A stretch of 7,679 nt of DNA from Clostridia bacterium (lineage in GTDB: Bacteria; Bacillota; Clostridia; Oscillospirales; Acutalibacteraceae). Position numbers and translations under genes: made by a program. The stretch covers positions 1 through 7,679 of the forward strand of contig JAGBSU010000214.1 of NCBI GenBank assembly GCA_017631705.1, written 5' to 3'. The notes under the pieces were generated by a model. That model saw only the letters and a program-made list of their open reading frames with translations. It made no database searches and was not told the origin of the DNA. Position 1 is the first letter of the stretch. Every line of letters starts with the position of its first letter. This document shows, piece by piece, positions 1 to 5,677 of this stretch.

Positions 1-19
1 AGAAACGGCGTTCTTTTTT
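1..19 (-). terminator. Possible first arm of an edge-truncated terminator after the lipoprotein gene
   Basis: Just past the lipoprotein stop codon the minus strand reads an A-run followed by GAACGCCG and then runs off the window. The three complete terminators in this window have the same start: an A-rich run, then a GC-rich first arm soon after a stop codon. The complementary arm (CGGCGTTC plus T-run) would lie outside the window, so this is a guess from analogy. Confidence 0.2.
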
Positions 20-533
20 ATTCTAACAATTGACACTCATTAAAGGTAACCGAAAGCGGCAAAGCGGGAACGATGAGGGAGAGGGGTGTACCGCTTTTCG
101 TATCGTAGCGATAGGTGTAGGTTTGGTTATTGTATGTGCCGGTGAAGGTGGTAACCGCTTTATCTTGTTCTGTTTTTCCTTCGCCACGTAATGCGGCATC
201 AAAAACAGCAAGAAGTTCTTCACCTAAAGCGGCTTCCGGTATGCTTTCCGGTGAGACGGTGTACTGCAATCCCAACAATGACAGCGTAACTGCATCACCA
301 TCCCAAGAAGCGGTCAGACCGTTTAAGGTTTCCGGTTCGGTAAAGGAAAGCGAAACCGTGCCGGCTGAACGGCGCGTGAGTGTTCCGGCAACCGAAAGTT
401 CACGGTAGGTTGCTTTAAAATCACAAGAAAAATCCGTGGAGACCGGCGGTGTCGCGGTTACTGAACGGCGACAACCGAACAAGCACAGAACAAGTAATAA
501 ACAAGTAAAGCAGACGACAAGGTGACGACGCAT
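18..533 (-). CDS. Small secreted lipoprotein, possibly YdcC/LolA-like
   Basis: 171 residues. The N-terminus is MRRH followed by a hydrophobic, Cys-rich stretch (residues 5-20) ending in LFGC, a type II signal peptide with lipid-modified Cys21; Phe at -2 is less usual than Ala or Ser. The mature part has no Cys-pair or enzyme motif I recognise. It has alternating beta-type segments (roughly 35-95 and 125-168) around a short helical stretch (about 98-115), which would fit a LolA-like half-barrel. It starts at ATG 533, with AAGGA 9 nt upstream, 30 nt after nnrD and with no terminator between, so the two are probably co-transcribed. In Bacillus subtilis the LolA-like lipoprotein YdcC lies between acpS and alr; an analogous place near nnrD is the reason for the suggestion. 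The lipoprotein call is firm; the family assignment is inference. Confidence 0.75.
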   Translation of the reverse strand: MRRHLVVCFTCLLLVLCLFGCRRSVTATPPVSTDFSCDFKATYRELSVAGTLTRRSAGTVSLSFTEPETLNGLTASWDGDAVTLSLLGLQYTVSPESIPEAALGEELLAVFDAALRGEGKTEQDKAVTTFTGTYNNQTYTYRYDTKSGTPLSLIVPALPLSVTFNECQLLE

Positions 534-563
534 AATATATCATCCTTAGAGTTTGTATTACGG

Positions 564-1415
564 TCACTCCCAGTCGGCGAACAGGGTACCTAACTCTTCT
601 AAAACATCGCTCGGCAGTAAAGAACGTTGTGACAGCCGTTTTGCGGCTTTGTCACCGGCTAATCCGTGCAAATACACACCGCCGCAGGCGGCATCCATAG
701 CAGAAACACCTTGTGCCAACAAACCTGCAATCATACCGGCTAACACGTCACCCATGCCGGCTGTTGCCATGCCGGCGTTGCCGGTGGTGTTTATCCATTG
801 TACGCCGTTTGCATCGGCTACTACGGTGCGATGGCCCTTGAGAACGACAATGCTGCCGGTTTGTTTGGCGGCGGTAACCGCTGCTGCCGAACGGTCTTTT
901 TGTACCTGTTCTACGGTGCAACCGAGTAATCGTGCCAGTTCCATCGGGTGCGGTGTGAGAATGAGTGGGGAGTGAACCGTTTCTTTGATAGATATATGCT
1001 GTGCGGCAAGATTTATACCATCGGCATCCAACACCAGCGGACATTTTGTTTGACGAAGCAAGGAAACAAGAATATCTAAGGCTTGTGAGGATTGTCCCAA
1101 TCCGCAACCGACCAACACGGCACTTGCCGAGGAAAGGTGGGGCAACAGACAATCCAGTTGTTTATCGGAAGTGGTTTCCGGTAAGGGAACAAACACCGTT
1201 TCGGGGACCTGCACAGCGGCAATCGGATATATAGAGGCGGGCAACGCCGCTTTTACCAAACCGGTACCGACGCGTGATGCGGCACGCGCAGCAAATACGG
1301 CTGCACCCGCCATACCATAACTGCCGCAAACCGACAGCAACGTACCGTAGGTGCCTTTGTGGCTTTCGGGTAGACGCGCGGGCAAACAGCATTTTACAAA
1401 ATCAGGATGTCCCAT
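564..1415 (-). CDS. nnrD: ADP-dependent (S)-NAD(P)H-hydrate dehydratase
   Basis: This cytosolic metabolite-repair enzyme of the ribokinase-like fold (YjeF C-terminal/CARKD family) converts damaged (6S)-NADHX and NADPHX back to NADH and NADPH, using ADP in most bacteria. The 283 residues carry the family motifs: HKGTYG at 19-24, GSYGMAGAA at 31-39, LDADGIN at 129-135, LTPHPMEL at 153-160, VLKGH at 191-195 and NAGMATAGMGDVLAG at 213-227, where Asp223 is the expected catalytic base. HGLAGDKAA near the C-terminus is also typical. The length matches stand-alone dehydratases such as B. subtilis YxkO; the N-terminal NnrE epimerase domain of fused versions is absent and no nnrE lies in the window. 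ATG 1415 has an ideal AGGAGGA 5 nt upstream. The Shine-Dalgarno directly follows the terminator of the upstream gene, so transcription probably depends on readthrough. The lipoprotein gene follows after 30 nt. Confidence 0.95.
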   Translation of the reverse strand: MGHPDFVKCCLPARLPESHKGTYGTLLSVCGSYGMAGAAVFAARAASRVGTGLVKAALPASIYPIAAVQVPETVFVPLPETTSDKQLDCLLPHLSSASAVLVGCGLGQSSQALDILVSLLRQTKCPLVLDADGINLAAQHISIKETVHSPLILTPHPMELARLLGCTVEQVQKDRSAAAVTAAKQTGSIVVLKGHRTVVADANGVQWINTTGNAGMATAGMGDVLAGMIAGLLAQGVSAMDAACGGVYLHGLAGDKAAKRLSQRSLLPSDVLEELGTLFADWE

Positions 1416-1428
1416 AAAAATCCTCCTG

Positions 1429-1458
1429 AAAAAAGCAACCGCTTGCGGTTGCTTTTTT
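1429..1458 (-). terminator. Intrinsic terminator between the membrane-protein gene and nnrD
   Basis: Read on the minus strand: six A, then GCAACCG, loop CAAG, CGGTTGC, then six T. This is a perfect 13-bp stem including the A/T run with a tetraloop, starting 5 nt after the stop of the 172-residue gene. The sequence is symmetric enough to work in both directions, but there is no plus-strand gene to terminate. The T-run ends 1 nt before the nnrD Shine-Dalgarno. Confidence 0.93.
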
Positions 1459-1463
1459 GGTTG

Positions 1464-1982
1464 TTATTCTTTTTCCCAATCCAATTGAATCAGACGGGGT
1501 AAGCCTTGGTAAAAAGATTCTTTCACACGGTCATCGGGTTGAAACACGACCAAGGTATGCCCGCTTTTTTTGCTGTGGTAGGTGAAATAATATAAGTTTT
1601 CATCGTTTTTTGACGGGGCGGCGATGACGGTACGGTCAATCGCACGATGTGCCCATTGTTCCGGAACGTATTTGCCGGCGGCTTCAATTTTGTTGCCTTT
1701 GACGGATACGATGCGTTTGCGGCGACGTTGTGCGACAATGCAGTCAATATCAATGATGTTGTTGGTGATGCAGTACTCGTATTCGATGTTTTGTGCTGTC
1801 AGCAGATACCAAGCACCGTAAAAGACGGCCGTAATCAAAATAGCGGTAATCGGTCCTAAAACGCGAATCATCAACAGAGAGAATGCGATAAGCAAAACCG
1901 CTATGACCGAAATGACCGCAACCGCAACAATCTGACCGGCACTTTTTTTCTTGACAACAAGTTGTTCTACAAACGAATCCAT
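1464..1982 (-). CDS. Two-helix membrane protein with cytosolic domain, DUF6106-like
   Basis: 172 residues from ATG 1982 (MDSFVEQL). An ATG 18 nt upstream (1998-2000) is open in frame but has no Shine-Dalgarno, whereas AAAGGTGG lies 6 nt before ATG 1982. After an amphipathic, Lys-rich N-terminus (about 1-16) come two hydrophobic helices (about 17-39 and 41-63) with a very short turn. A soluble, likely beta-rich domain (about 65-165) follows, with a basic cluster QRRRKR at 85-90. The pattern MDSFVEQ...VKKK, two helices, then NIEYEY...DID...RRRKR recalls the uncharacterised clostridial family DUF6106; this is recognition from memory. A PH-like fold for the soluble part is possible but unproven. 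No catalytic motif or signal peptide is visible, and the function is unknown. It has its own predicted promoter and a strong terminator, so it is probably a single-gene unit with some readthrough into nnrD. Confidence 0.85.
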   Translation of the reverse strand: MDSFVEQLVVKKKSAGQIVAVAVISVIAVLLIAFSLLMIRVLGPITAILITAVFYGAWYLLTAQNIEYEYCITNNIIDIDCIVAQRRRKRIVSVKGNKIEAAGKYVPEQWAHRAIDRTVIAAPSKNDENLYYFTYHSKKSGHTLVVFQPDDRVKESFYQGLPRLIQLDWEKE

Positions 1983-1988
1983 GGTTAT

Positions 1989-1996
1989 CCACCTTT
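1989..1996 (-). promoter_or_regulatory. Ribosome binding site fixing the start of the DUF6106-like gene
   Basis: AAAGGTGG, one mismatch from AAAGGAGG, lies 6 nt before ATG 1982. It would fall inside the coding sequence if the upstream in-frame ATG (1998-2000) were used, and nothing like a Shine-Dalgarno precedes that ATG. This favours the shorter protein. Confidence 0.75.
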
Positions 1997-2012
1997 CCAT
2001 CTATCTATTTTT

Positions 2013-2042
2013 AGTATAGCATATGCCATATTAAAAATGCAA
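2013..2042 (-). promoter_or_regulatory. Extended -10 promoter for the DUF6106-like gene
   Basis: The minus strand has TATACT (2013-2018, 5/6 to consensus) preceded by TATGC, a full TRTGn extended -10 element. A poor -35 (TTGCAT, 2037-2042, 3/6) lies 18 nt upstream. Transcription would start near 2006, giving a leader of about 25 nt that contains the Shine-Dalgarno. The element directly follows the uvrC stop codon. No terminator separates uvrC from this gene, so it may also be read from upstream. Confidence 0.5.
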
Positions 2043-3881
2043 TTACTTTTCTTGTGAAAAATAGCGATATACCGCCTCGGCGGCAGGTAAGGTCATGCCT
2101 TTTACCGAGGCAAGCTGTTCGACCGTGGCACCGCGAACAGCGGTTAATGAGCCAAAGTGCTTCAAAAGCAGCGTGGCACGTTGTTTGCCGATGCCGGCAA
2201 TATCGGTGAGGGAAGAAGCGGTGTTGCGCTTGCTACGTTTTTGACGATGATAGCCGATGGCAAAACGGTGAACTTCTTCTTGAATGGACGATACCAACGA
2301 AAATGCACTGCGGCGAGATTGAATGGATAATTCTTCACCTTCGGCGGTGATGGCACGGGTGCGGTGATGGTTGTCTTTGACCATACCGAACACCGGAATA
2401 TCGTAACCGAAACTGTCTACGAGTGGTTTGACGGCGGATACCTGACCTTTGCCGCCGTCTAATAAAATCAAATCCGGTAACACGCCGAAGCCGGAAGCGG
2501 TATCCTTATGCACGGCATATTCCTTTAAACGACGGTCCAGCACCTCACGCAGACAGGCAACATCGTCTTGCCCGACAACCGTTTTGATTTCAAAACGGCG
2601 ATAATCGGACTTAAGCGGTTTCCCGTTGTGAAACACAACCATGGCACCGACAACATCACTGCCGCCGGTGTGGGAAATATCGTAGCTTTCAATGCGAGTG
2701 GGCGGTGCGGATAAACCCAACAGCGTTTGCAGTTCTTCCAACGCGGTGACAGCATGTCCGCCGGTGCTTAATTGTTGTGCTACGCGCTCGGCGGCATTCT
2801 CACGGCACATGGTAAGAAGCTTTGCTTGCTCGCCTTTTTGCGGATAGAGAAATTTAACGGTATAGCGTTTGTTGGCGGTTTCGGTGAGCCATTGTTCTAA
2901 CAAAACGGCATCTTCCACTTCGCCGTCAACAGTGATACGCGGCGGAACGGTATCTCGCAAAGAGTAATAGCGGCGAATAAATTCCGCACGCAATGCCGGC
3001 AAATCGCCCGACGGTTCTACCAAAAAATGTTCGCGGTCGGACAAAGCACCGTCTGTGAAACGAAATACTTCAAAACAGCCGATAGTTTGCGTGCCGGCAA
3101 ACGCAATGATATCTTGTTGTTTTACAGAGGACTGTACAATCTTTTGTTTTTTTGCCAATTGTTCGAGGGCACGAATGCGGTCGCGCAGACGAGCAGCGGT
3201 TTCGAAATCCAAGGCTTCGGCGGCGGTCTTCATGCGCTCGGTTAACAGACGAACCAGTTTTCGGCTGCCCTGCGTGAGATAGGTGATAGCTTGTTCCACG
3301 CGTTCGGCATAGTCATCCGGAGAAACACGCCCGTTACACGGAGCACAGCATTGACCGATATAGTGGTTAAGGCATGGGCGCTCATGTGAACGACCGTACC
3401 GTAACGGTTTACGACAGGTGGATAATAAGAACAGTTTATTGACTTCGCTGACGGCTTGCTTGACGACAAACGAACTGACATACGGACCGATATACCGTGC
3501 ACCGTCGTCCTGCTTTTGTTTGGCTTCGGTGATGCGGGAATACGGCGGGGGAGAAATACGAATGTAGTGATAGCCTTTATCGTCTTTGAGTAAAATGTTG
3601 TATTTGGGAGAGTATTGTTTGATTAAAGAACATTCCAAAACCAGCGCTTCGAATTCATTGCCGGTGACAATGTAGTCAAAGCGGTCGACGTGGCTCACCA
3701 TTTGGCGGACTTTTTCCGTATGGTTAGTATCGGAGCCAAAATACTGGCTGACACGGTTTTTAAGTTGTTTGGCTTTGCCGATATAAATGACGGTGTCTTT
3801 TTTATCTTTCATGATATAGACACCGGGTTGTAACGGCAACGCCATCGACAGCTTACGCAATTCTGTTCGTTTTTCGTCCAA
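2043..3881 (-). CDS. uvrC: Excinuclease ABC subunit C (UvrC)
   Basis: UvrC is the dual-incision nuclease of nucleotide excision repair and acts with UvrA and UvrB on bulky DNA lesions. The 612 residues match the usual length. Domains in order: GIY-YIG nuclease (about 15-100; GVY at 20-22, YIG at 33-35, NEFEAL at 75-80) for the 3' cut; a Cys cluster C156-x13-C170-x7-C178-x3-C182 like the one reported to bind a [4Fe-4S] cluster, plus an extra Cys179; a UVR UvrB-binding motif (about 206-241, with LDFETAARLRDRI); an RNase H-like domain for the 5' cut with Asp401 (ESYDIS), Asp440 (GQDDVA), Asp475 (LILLDGG) and His538 (EEVHRFA); and a C-terminal double helix-hairpin-helix (about 558-609). The start is TTG 3881, supported by AAAGGAGG 7 nt upstream; the ATG at residue 13 has no ribosome site. 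It follows ptsH after 58 nt that contain a strong terminator, and no promoter of its own is evident. Confidence 0.98.
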   Translation of the reverse strand: MDEKRTELRKLSMALPLQPGVYIMKDKKDTVIYIGKAKQLKNRVSQYFGSDTNHTEKVRQMVSHVDRFDYIVTGNEFEALVLECSLIKQYSPKYNILLKDDKGYHYIRISPPPYSRITEAKQKQDDGARYIGPYVSSFVVKQAVSEVNKLFLLSTCRKPLRYGRSHERPCLNHYIGQCCAPCNGRVSPDDYAERVEQAITYLTQGSRKLVRLLTERMKTAAEALDFETAARLRDRIRALEQLAKKQKIVQSSVKQQDIIAFAGTQTIGCFEVFRFTDGALSDREHFLVEPSGDLPALRAEFIRRYYSLRDTVPPRITVDGEVEDAVLLEQWLTETANKRYTVKFLYPQKGEQAKLLTMCRENAAERVAQQLSTGGHAVTALEELQTLLGLSAPPTRIESYDISHTGGSDVVGAMVVFHNGKPLKSDYRRFEIKTVVGQDDVACLREVLDRRLKEYAVHKDTASGFGVLPDLILLDGGKGQVSAVKPLVDSFGYDIPVFGMVKDNHHRTRAITAEGEELSIQSRRSAFSLVSSIQEEVHRFAIGYHRQKRSKRNTASSLTDIAGIGKQRATLLLKHFGSLTAVRGATVEQLASVKGMTLPAAEAVYRYFSQEK

Positions 3882-3888
3882 CGATTAT

Positions 3889-3896
3889 CCTCCTTT
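3889..3896 (-). promoter_or_regulatory. Strong ribosome binding site selecting a TTG start for uvrC
   Basis: AAAGGAGG is 7 nt before TTG 3881, the best Shine-Dalgarno in the window paired with a weak start codon. The alternative ATG at 3843-3845 (MALPLQPG) lacks any purine-rich site upstream. Confidence 0.85.
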
Positions 3897-3901
3897 CCGA
3901 C

Positions 3902-3932
3902 AAAAAAAGCGCAACCGTCTGGTTGCGCTTTT
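3902..3932 (-). terminator. Intrinsic terminator after ptsH
   Basis: On the minus strand AAAAGCGCAACC pairs perfectly with GGTTGCGCTTTT around an AGAC tetraloop (12 bp), followed by an uninterrupted run of seven T. It begins 7 nt after the ptsH stop and ends 5 nt before the uvrC Shine-Dalgarno. This is a strong terminator by every visible criterion. Confidence 0.95.
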
Positions 3933-3939
3933 AGGTTTT

Positions 3940-4203
3940 TTACTCGGTAAAACCGGATTGTACTAACGCTACCAAAGCATCGACAGCAGTTTCTTCATCG
4001 TTACCGTCGGCAATGATGCGAATGTTTGTGCCGCCGACAATGCCAAGCGACAAAACGCCCAACAAGCTTTTAGCGTTGACACGGCGTTCTTCTTTTTCGA
4101 CCCAAATGGACGATTTGTATTCGTTGGCTTTTTGGATGAAAAACGTGGCAGGACGAGCGTGTAATCCGACTTGATTTTGCACCAATACATCTTTTACGTA
4201 CAT
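3940..4203 (-). CDS. ptsH: Phosphocarrier protein HPr
   Basis: HPr is the small cytosolic phosphocarrier that passes phosphate from PEP-phosphorylated Enzyme I to sugar-specific EIIA proteins. In Firmicutes it is also the Ser46-phosphorylated co-effector of CcpA. The 87 residues are the standard family length. The active site GLHARPA places the phosphoryl-accepting His at position 15, and VNAKSLLGVLSLG places the HPr-kinase target Ser at position 46. Having both makes this a true HPr and not Crh, which lacks His15. ATG 4203 has AAGGAG 9 nt upstream. The gene has its own strong promoter and terminator, so it is mainly a monocistronic unit between trmD and uvrC. No Enzyme I gene (ptsI) is adjacent, unlike the ptsHI operons of many Bacilli. 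A second HPr-like gene elsewhere cannot be excluded. Confidence 0.97.
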   Translation of the reverse strand: MYVKDVLVQNQVGLHARPATFFIQKANEYKSSIWVEKEERRVNAKSLLGVLSLGIVGGTNIRIIADGNDEETAVDALVALVQSGFTE

Positions 4204-4281
4204 AACTCAAAACTCCTTTTTATCGCATCCTGAATAGACAAGGTGCTTTGCACAATATTTTTTGACAACAATATATTATGT

Positions 4282-4309
4282 ATTATATCACAAAAGTGAA
4301 CGCGGTCAA
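4282..4309 (-). promoter_or_regulatory. Sigma-A-type promoter for ptsH
   Basis: On the minus strand TTGACC (4304-4309, 5/6 to the -35 consensus) is followed by a 16-nt spacer and TATAAT (4282-4287, perfect -10). Transcription would start near 4275, giving a leader of about 70 nt before ATG 4203. It is the strongest promoter match I found in the window. Confidence 0.8.
4297..4308 (-). promoter_or_regulatory. Imperfect 12-nt palindrome inside the ptsH promoter, possible operator
   Basis: TGAACGCGGTCA is symmetric in 10 of 12 positions and overlaps the -35 and the spacer of the ptsH promoter, a position where a repressor would block polymerase. It has the TG...CG...CA flavour of a catabolite-responsive element but is 2 nt too short for the usual 14-nt cre. 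It may be chance. Confidence 0.25.
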
Positions 4310-4311
4310 AT

Positions 4312-4340
4312 AAAAAAGAACGAAAAAATGGGGTTTTTCG
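4312..4340 (-). terminator. Weak candidate terminator downstream of trmD
   Basis: On the minus strand CGAAAAA and TTTTTCG can pair (7 bp, mostly A-T) around a CCCCAT loop, followed by TTCTTTTTT. An alternative pairing AAAAATG/CATTTTT overlaps it. The stem is AU-rich and far weaker than the three strong terminators here. It lies about 80 nt after the trmD stop and just upstream of the ptsH promoter, where a terminator would be expected. Confidence 0.35.
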
Positions 4341-4419
4341 CATTTTTGGTTGGCTGCCCTATTTTGAAAAAAAGCAGTCCCCACGAATTGTGCAATTTGA
4401 CAACAACGGTGAATAACTT

Positions 4420-5157
4420 TTAGTCAGTTTTACGTTTTTGTTGTTCGATAAAAAGTTTTTCTTTGGGCGTGAGTTCGGCATGCTCTAACATATCGGGACG
4501 ATGTTTTAAGGTGCGTAATAACGATTGTTCACGTCGCCATTTGGCGATATTTTCGTGATGACCGGAGAGTAGTACTTCCGGCACCTCTCTGCCTTCCCAC
4601 ACGGCGGGACGCGTGTATTGTGGGTGTTCCAACAGTGAAGAAAAGTGACTTTCTTCGGTGAAGCAAGTTGCGTCCGAGAGAACACCGGGAATCATACGAG
4701 CAACGCAGTCGGCGAGCACCATGGCAGGTAATTCGCCACCGGTTAACACATAGTCGCCGATGGAAATTTGCTCGTCTACCAACGATTCAATGACGCGTTC
4801 GTCTACACCTTCGTAATGCCCGCACAGCAGGCAAAGTTCCGGCAGTTGTGCCAGTTCTTTGGCGCGCTTTTGTGTGAGCGTGGCGCCTTGCGGTGATAAG
4901 TAAATGAGGTGCGGACGATGACCGATATCGTCACATACCGCGCGGAAACAGTCGGCAATTGGTTGAGCAAACATGACCATGCCCATGCCACCGCCGTAGG
5001 GATAATCGTCTACTTGTTTTTGGCGATTTTCCGTGTAATCGCGGATTTGATGAAAGCGAAAATCCAAAATGCCGCGCTGACGGGCGCGACCAATAATGCT
5101 TTCGCCTAATACCGCGTTGCAGGATTCAGGGAAAAGGGTTAAAAAATCAATTCTCAT
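4420..5157 (-). CDS. trmD: tRNA (guanine-N1-)-methyltransferase TrmD
   Basis: TrmD transfers a methyl group from S-adenosylmethionine to N1 of G37 in tRNAs reading CNN codons and some others, preventing +1 frameshifting. The 245 residues from ATG 5157 (MRIDFLTLFPE) match the family length. Visible motifs: PYGGGMGMVM at 53-62, SPQG at 88-91, GHYEGVDERV at 113-122 and ISIGDYVLTGGELPA at 131-145; the last three belong to the knotted SAM-binding SPOUT core. Arg154 is present. The position usually held by catalytic Asp169 appears to be Glu169 (TEESHF). The C-terminal tRNA-binding part has YTRPAVWEGREVPEVLLSG. An in-frame TTG two codons earlier (5161-5163) is possible, but AGGA lies 10 nt before the ATG and only 4 nt before the TTG. 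The start overlaps the rimM end by 11 nt, so translational coupling is likely. rplS, the usual next gene, is missing. Confidence 0.97.
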   Translation of the reverse strand: MRIDFLTLFPESCNAVLGESIIGRARQRGILDFRFHQIRDYTENRQKQVDDYPYGGGMGMVMFAQPIADCFRAVCDDIGHRPHLIYLSPQGATLTQKRAKELAQLPELCLLCGHYEGVDERVIESLVDEQISIGDYVLTGGELPAMVLADCVARMIPGVLSDATCFTEESHFSSLLEHPQYTRPAVWEGREVPEVLLSGHHENIAKWRREQSLLRTLKHRPDMLEHAELTPKEKLFIEQQKRKTD

Positions 5158-5665
5158 CGTCAAACAATCCTAACATAGGCGTGATGCGAATCACACCGTT
5201 ATCAATATCGACAGCGCGAATAATATCCGGAATAGCGGGAATCAGTACTTCCTTCCCGTCGGGGGTTTTTAGATGGTAGACATCGTTAGAACCGGTGGAA
5301 GTGACATCAGTACATTTGCCATATACCGTGCCGAGAGTATCGTCTACCACCGAAAGGCCGATTAAATCGCAGATGAAATATTGGCCTTTTTCCAGCGGTA
5401 CGTCTTTGCGGTGCAGGTATAGCATTTTACCGCGCAAGAGAGATGCCTCTTCCACCGTGTCGATACCGGCTAATTTGACCAGTGCAATGTTTTTGTGAAC
5501 ACGGGATTTGGCGCGTACCGGTTGGGTGCCGTTTTTGTCCAGATACAAGGTACGTAAACGGGCAATTACTTCCGGTGAATCACATTCCGGACGGACACGC
5601 AGTTCGCCACGGACACCGTGAGTGCCCACCACTTCGCCGGCTTCTAAAAACAATTGTCTTGCCAT
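5147..5665 (-). CDS. rimM: 16S rRNA processing/ribosome maturation factor RimM
   Basis: RimM binds the 30S head region, with S19 as partner, and helps late 16S rRNA processing and 3'-domain folding. The 172 residues match the family. The N-terminal beta-barrel begins with AGEVVGTHGVRGELRV (9-24), the family hallmark. A PRC-barrel domain fills the C-terminal half (about 97-168), with YFICDLIGLSV, GSNDVYHL, VLIPAIPDII and the terminal PMLGLFDDEN. ATG 5665 is preceded by AAGGAGG only 4 nt upstream, slightly close. The Shine-Dalgarno sits 1 nt after the T-run of a strong terminator, so rimM and trmD should be transcribed less than rpsP and khpA. The last codons overlap the trmD start. Confidence 0.97.
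   Translation of the reverse strand: MARQLFLEAGEVVGTHGVRGELRVRPECDSPEVIARLRTLYLDKNGTQPVRAKSRVHKNIALVKLAGIDTVEEASLLRGKMLYLHRKDVPLEKGQYFICDLIGLSVVDDTLGTVYGKCTDVTSTGSNDVYHLKTPDGKEVLIPAIPDIIRAVDIDNGVIRITPMLGLFDDEN
5168..5171 (-). promoter_or_regulatory. Modest trmD ribosome binding site inside rimM
   Basis: AGGA lies 10 nt before ATG 5157 and within the rimM reading frame. The spacing supports the ATG over the TTG at 5161-5163. The weak site plus the 11-nt overlap suggests that ribosomes finishing rimM help start trmD. Confidence 0.55.
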
Positions 5666-5677
5666 ATTTCCTCCTTG

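Noticed and set aside
553..975. A 140-codon plus-strand frame opposite nnrD
   Set aside because: It is antisense to an intact, motif-rich gene and its Ala/Pro/Thr-rich composition is typical of a shadow frame.
3957..3962. TACAAT inside the end of ptsH as a -10 box for uvrC
   Set aside because: The sequence 17 nt upstream matches the -35 consensus at only about two of six positions, and any transcript would still have to pass the terminator at 3902-3932.
4262..4290. A plus-strand promoter starting with a perfect TTGACA at 4262
   Set aside because: The nearest -10-like sequence (TATTAT at 4281) has a 13-nt spacer, and at 16-17 nt the match is poor; no plus-strand gene follows.
4194..4343. A 49-codon minus-strand reading frame (MRKTPFF...) in the trmD-ptsH spacer, ending over the ptsH start
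   Set aside because: It has no Shine-Dalgarno, runs straight through the ptsH promoter and ribosome site, and has a low-complexity Phe/Ile-rich composition expected from AT-rich noncoding DNA.
4350..4385. A hairpin around CTGC...GCAG after trmD as the main trmD terminator
   Set aside because: The stem is short and bulged, with the T-run in its loop; no T-run follows the second arm on the minus strand.
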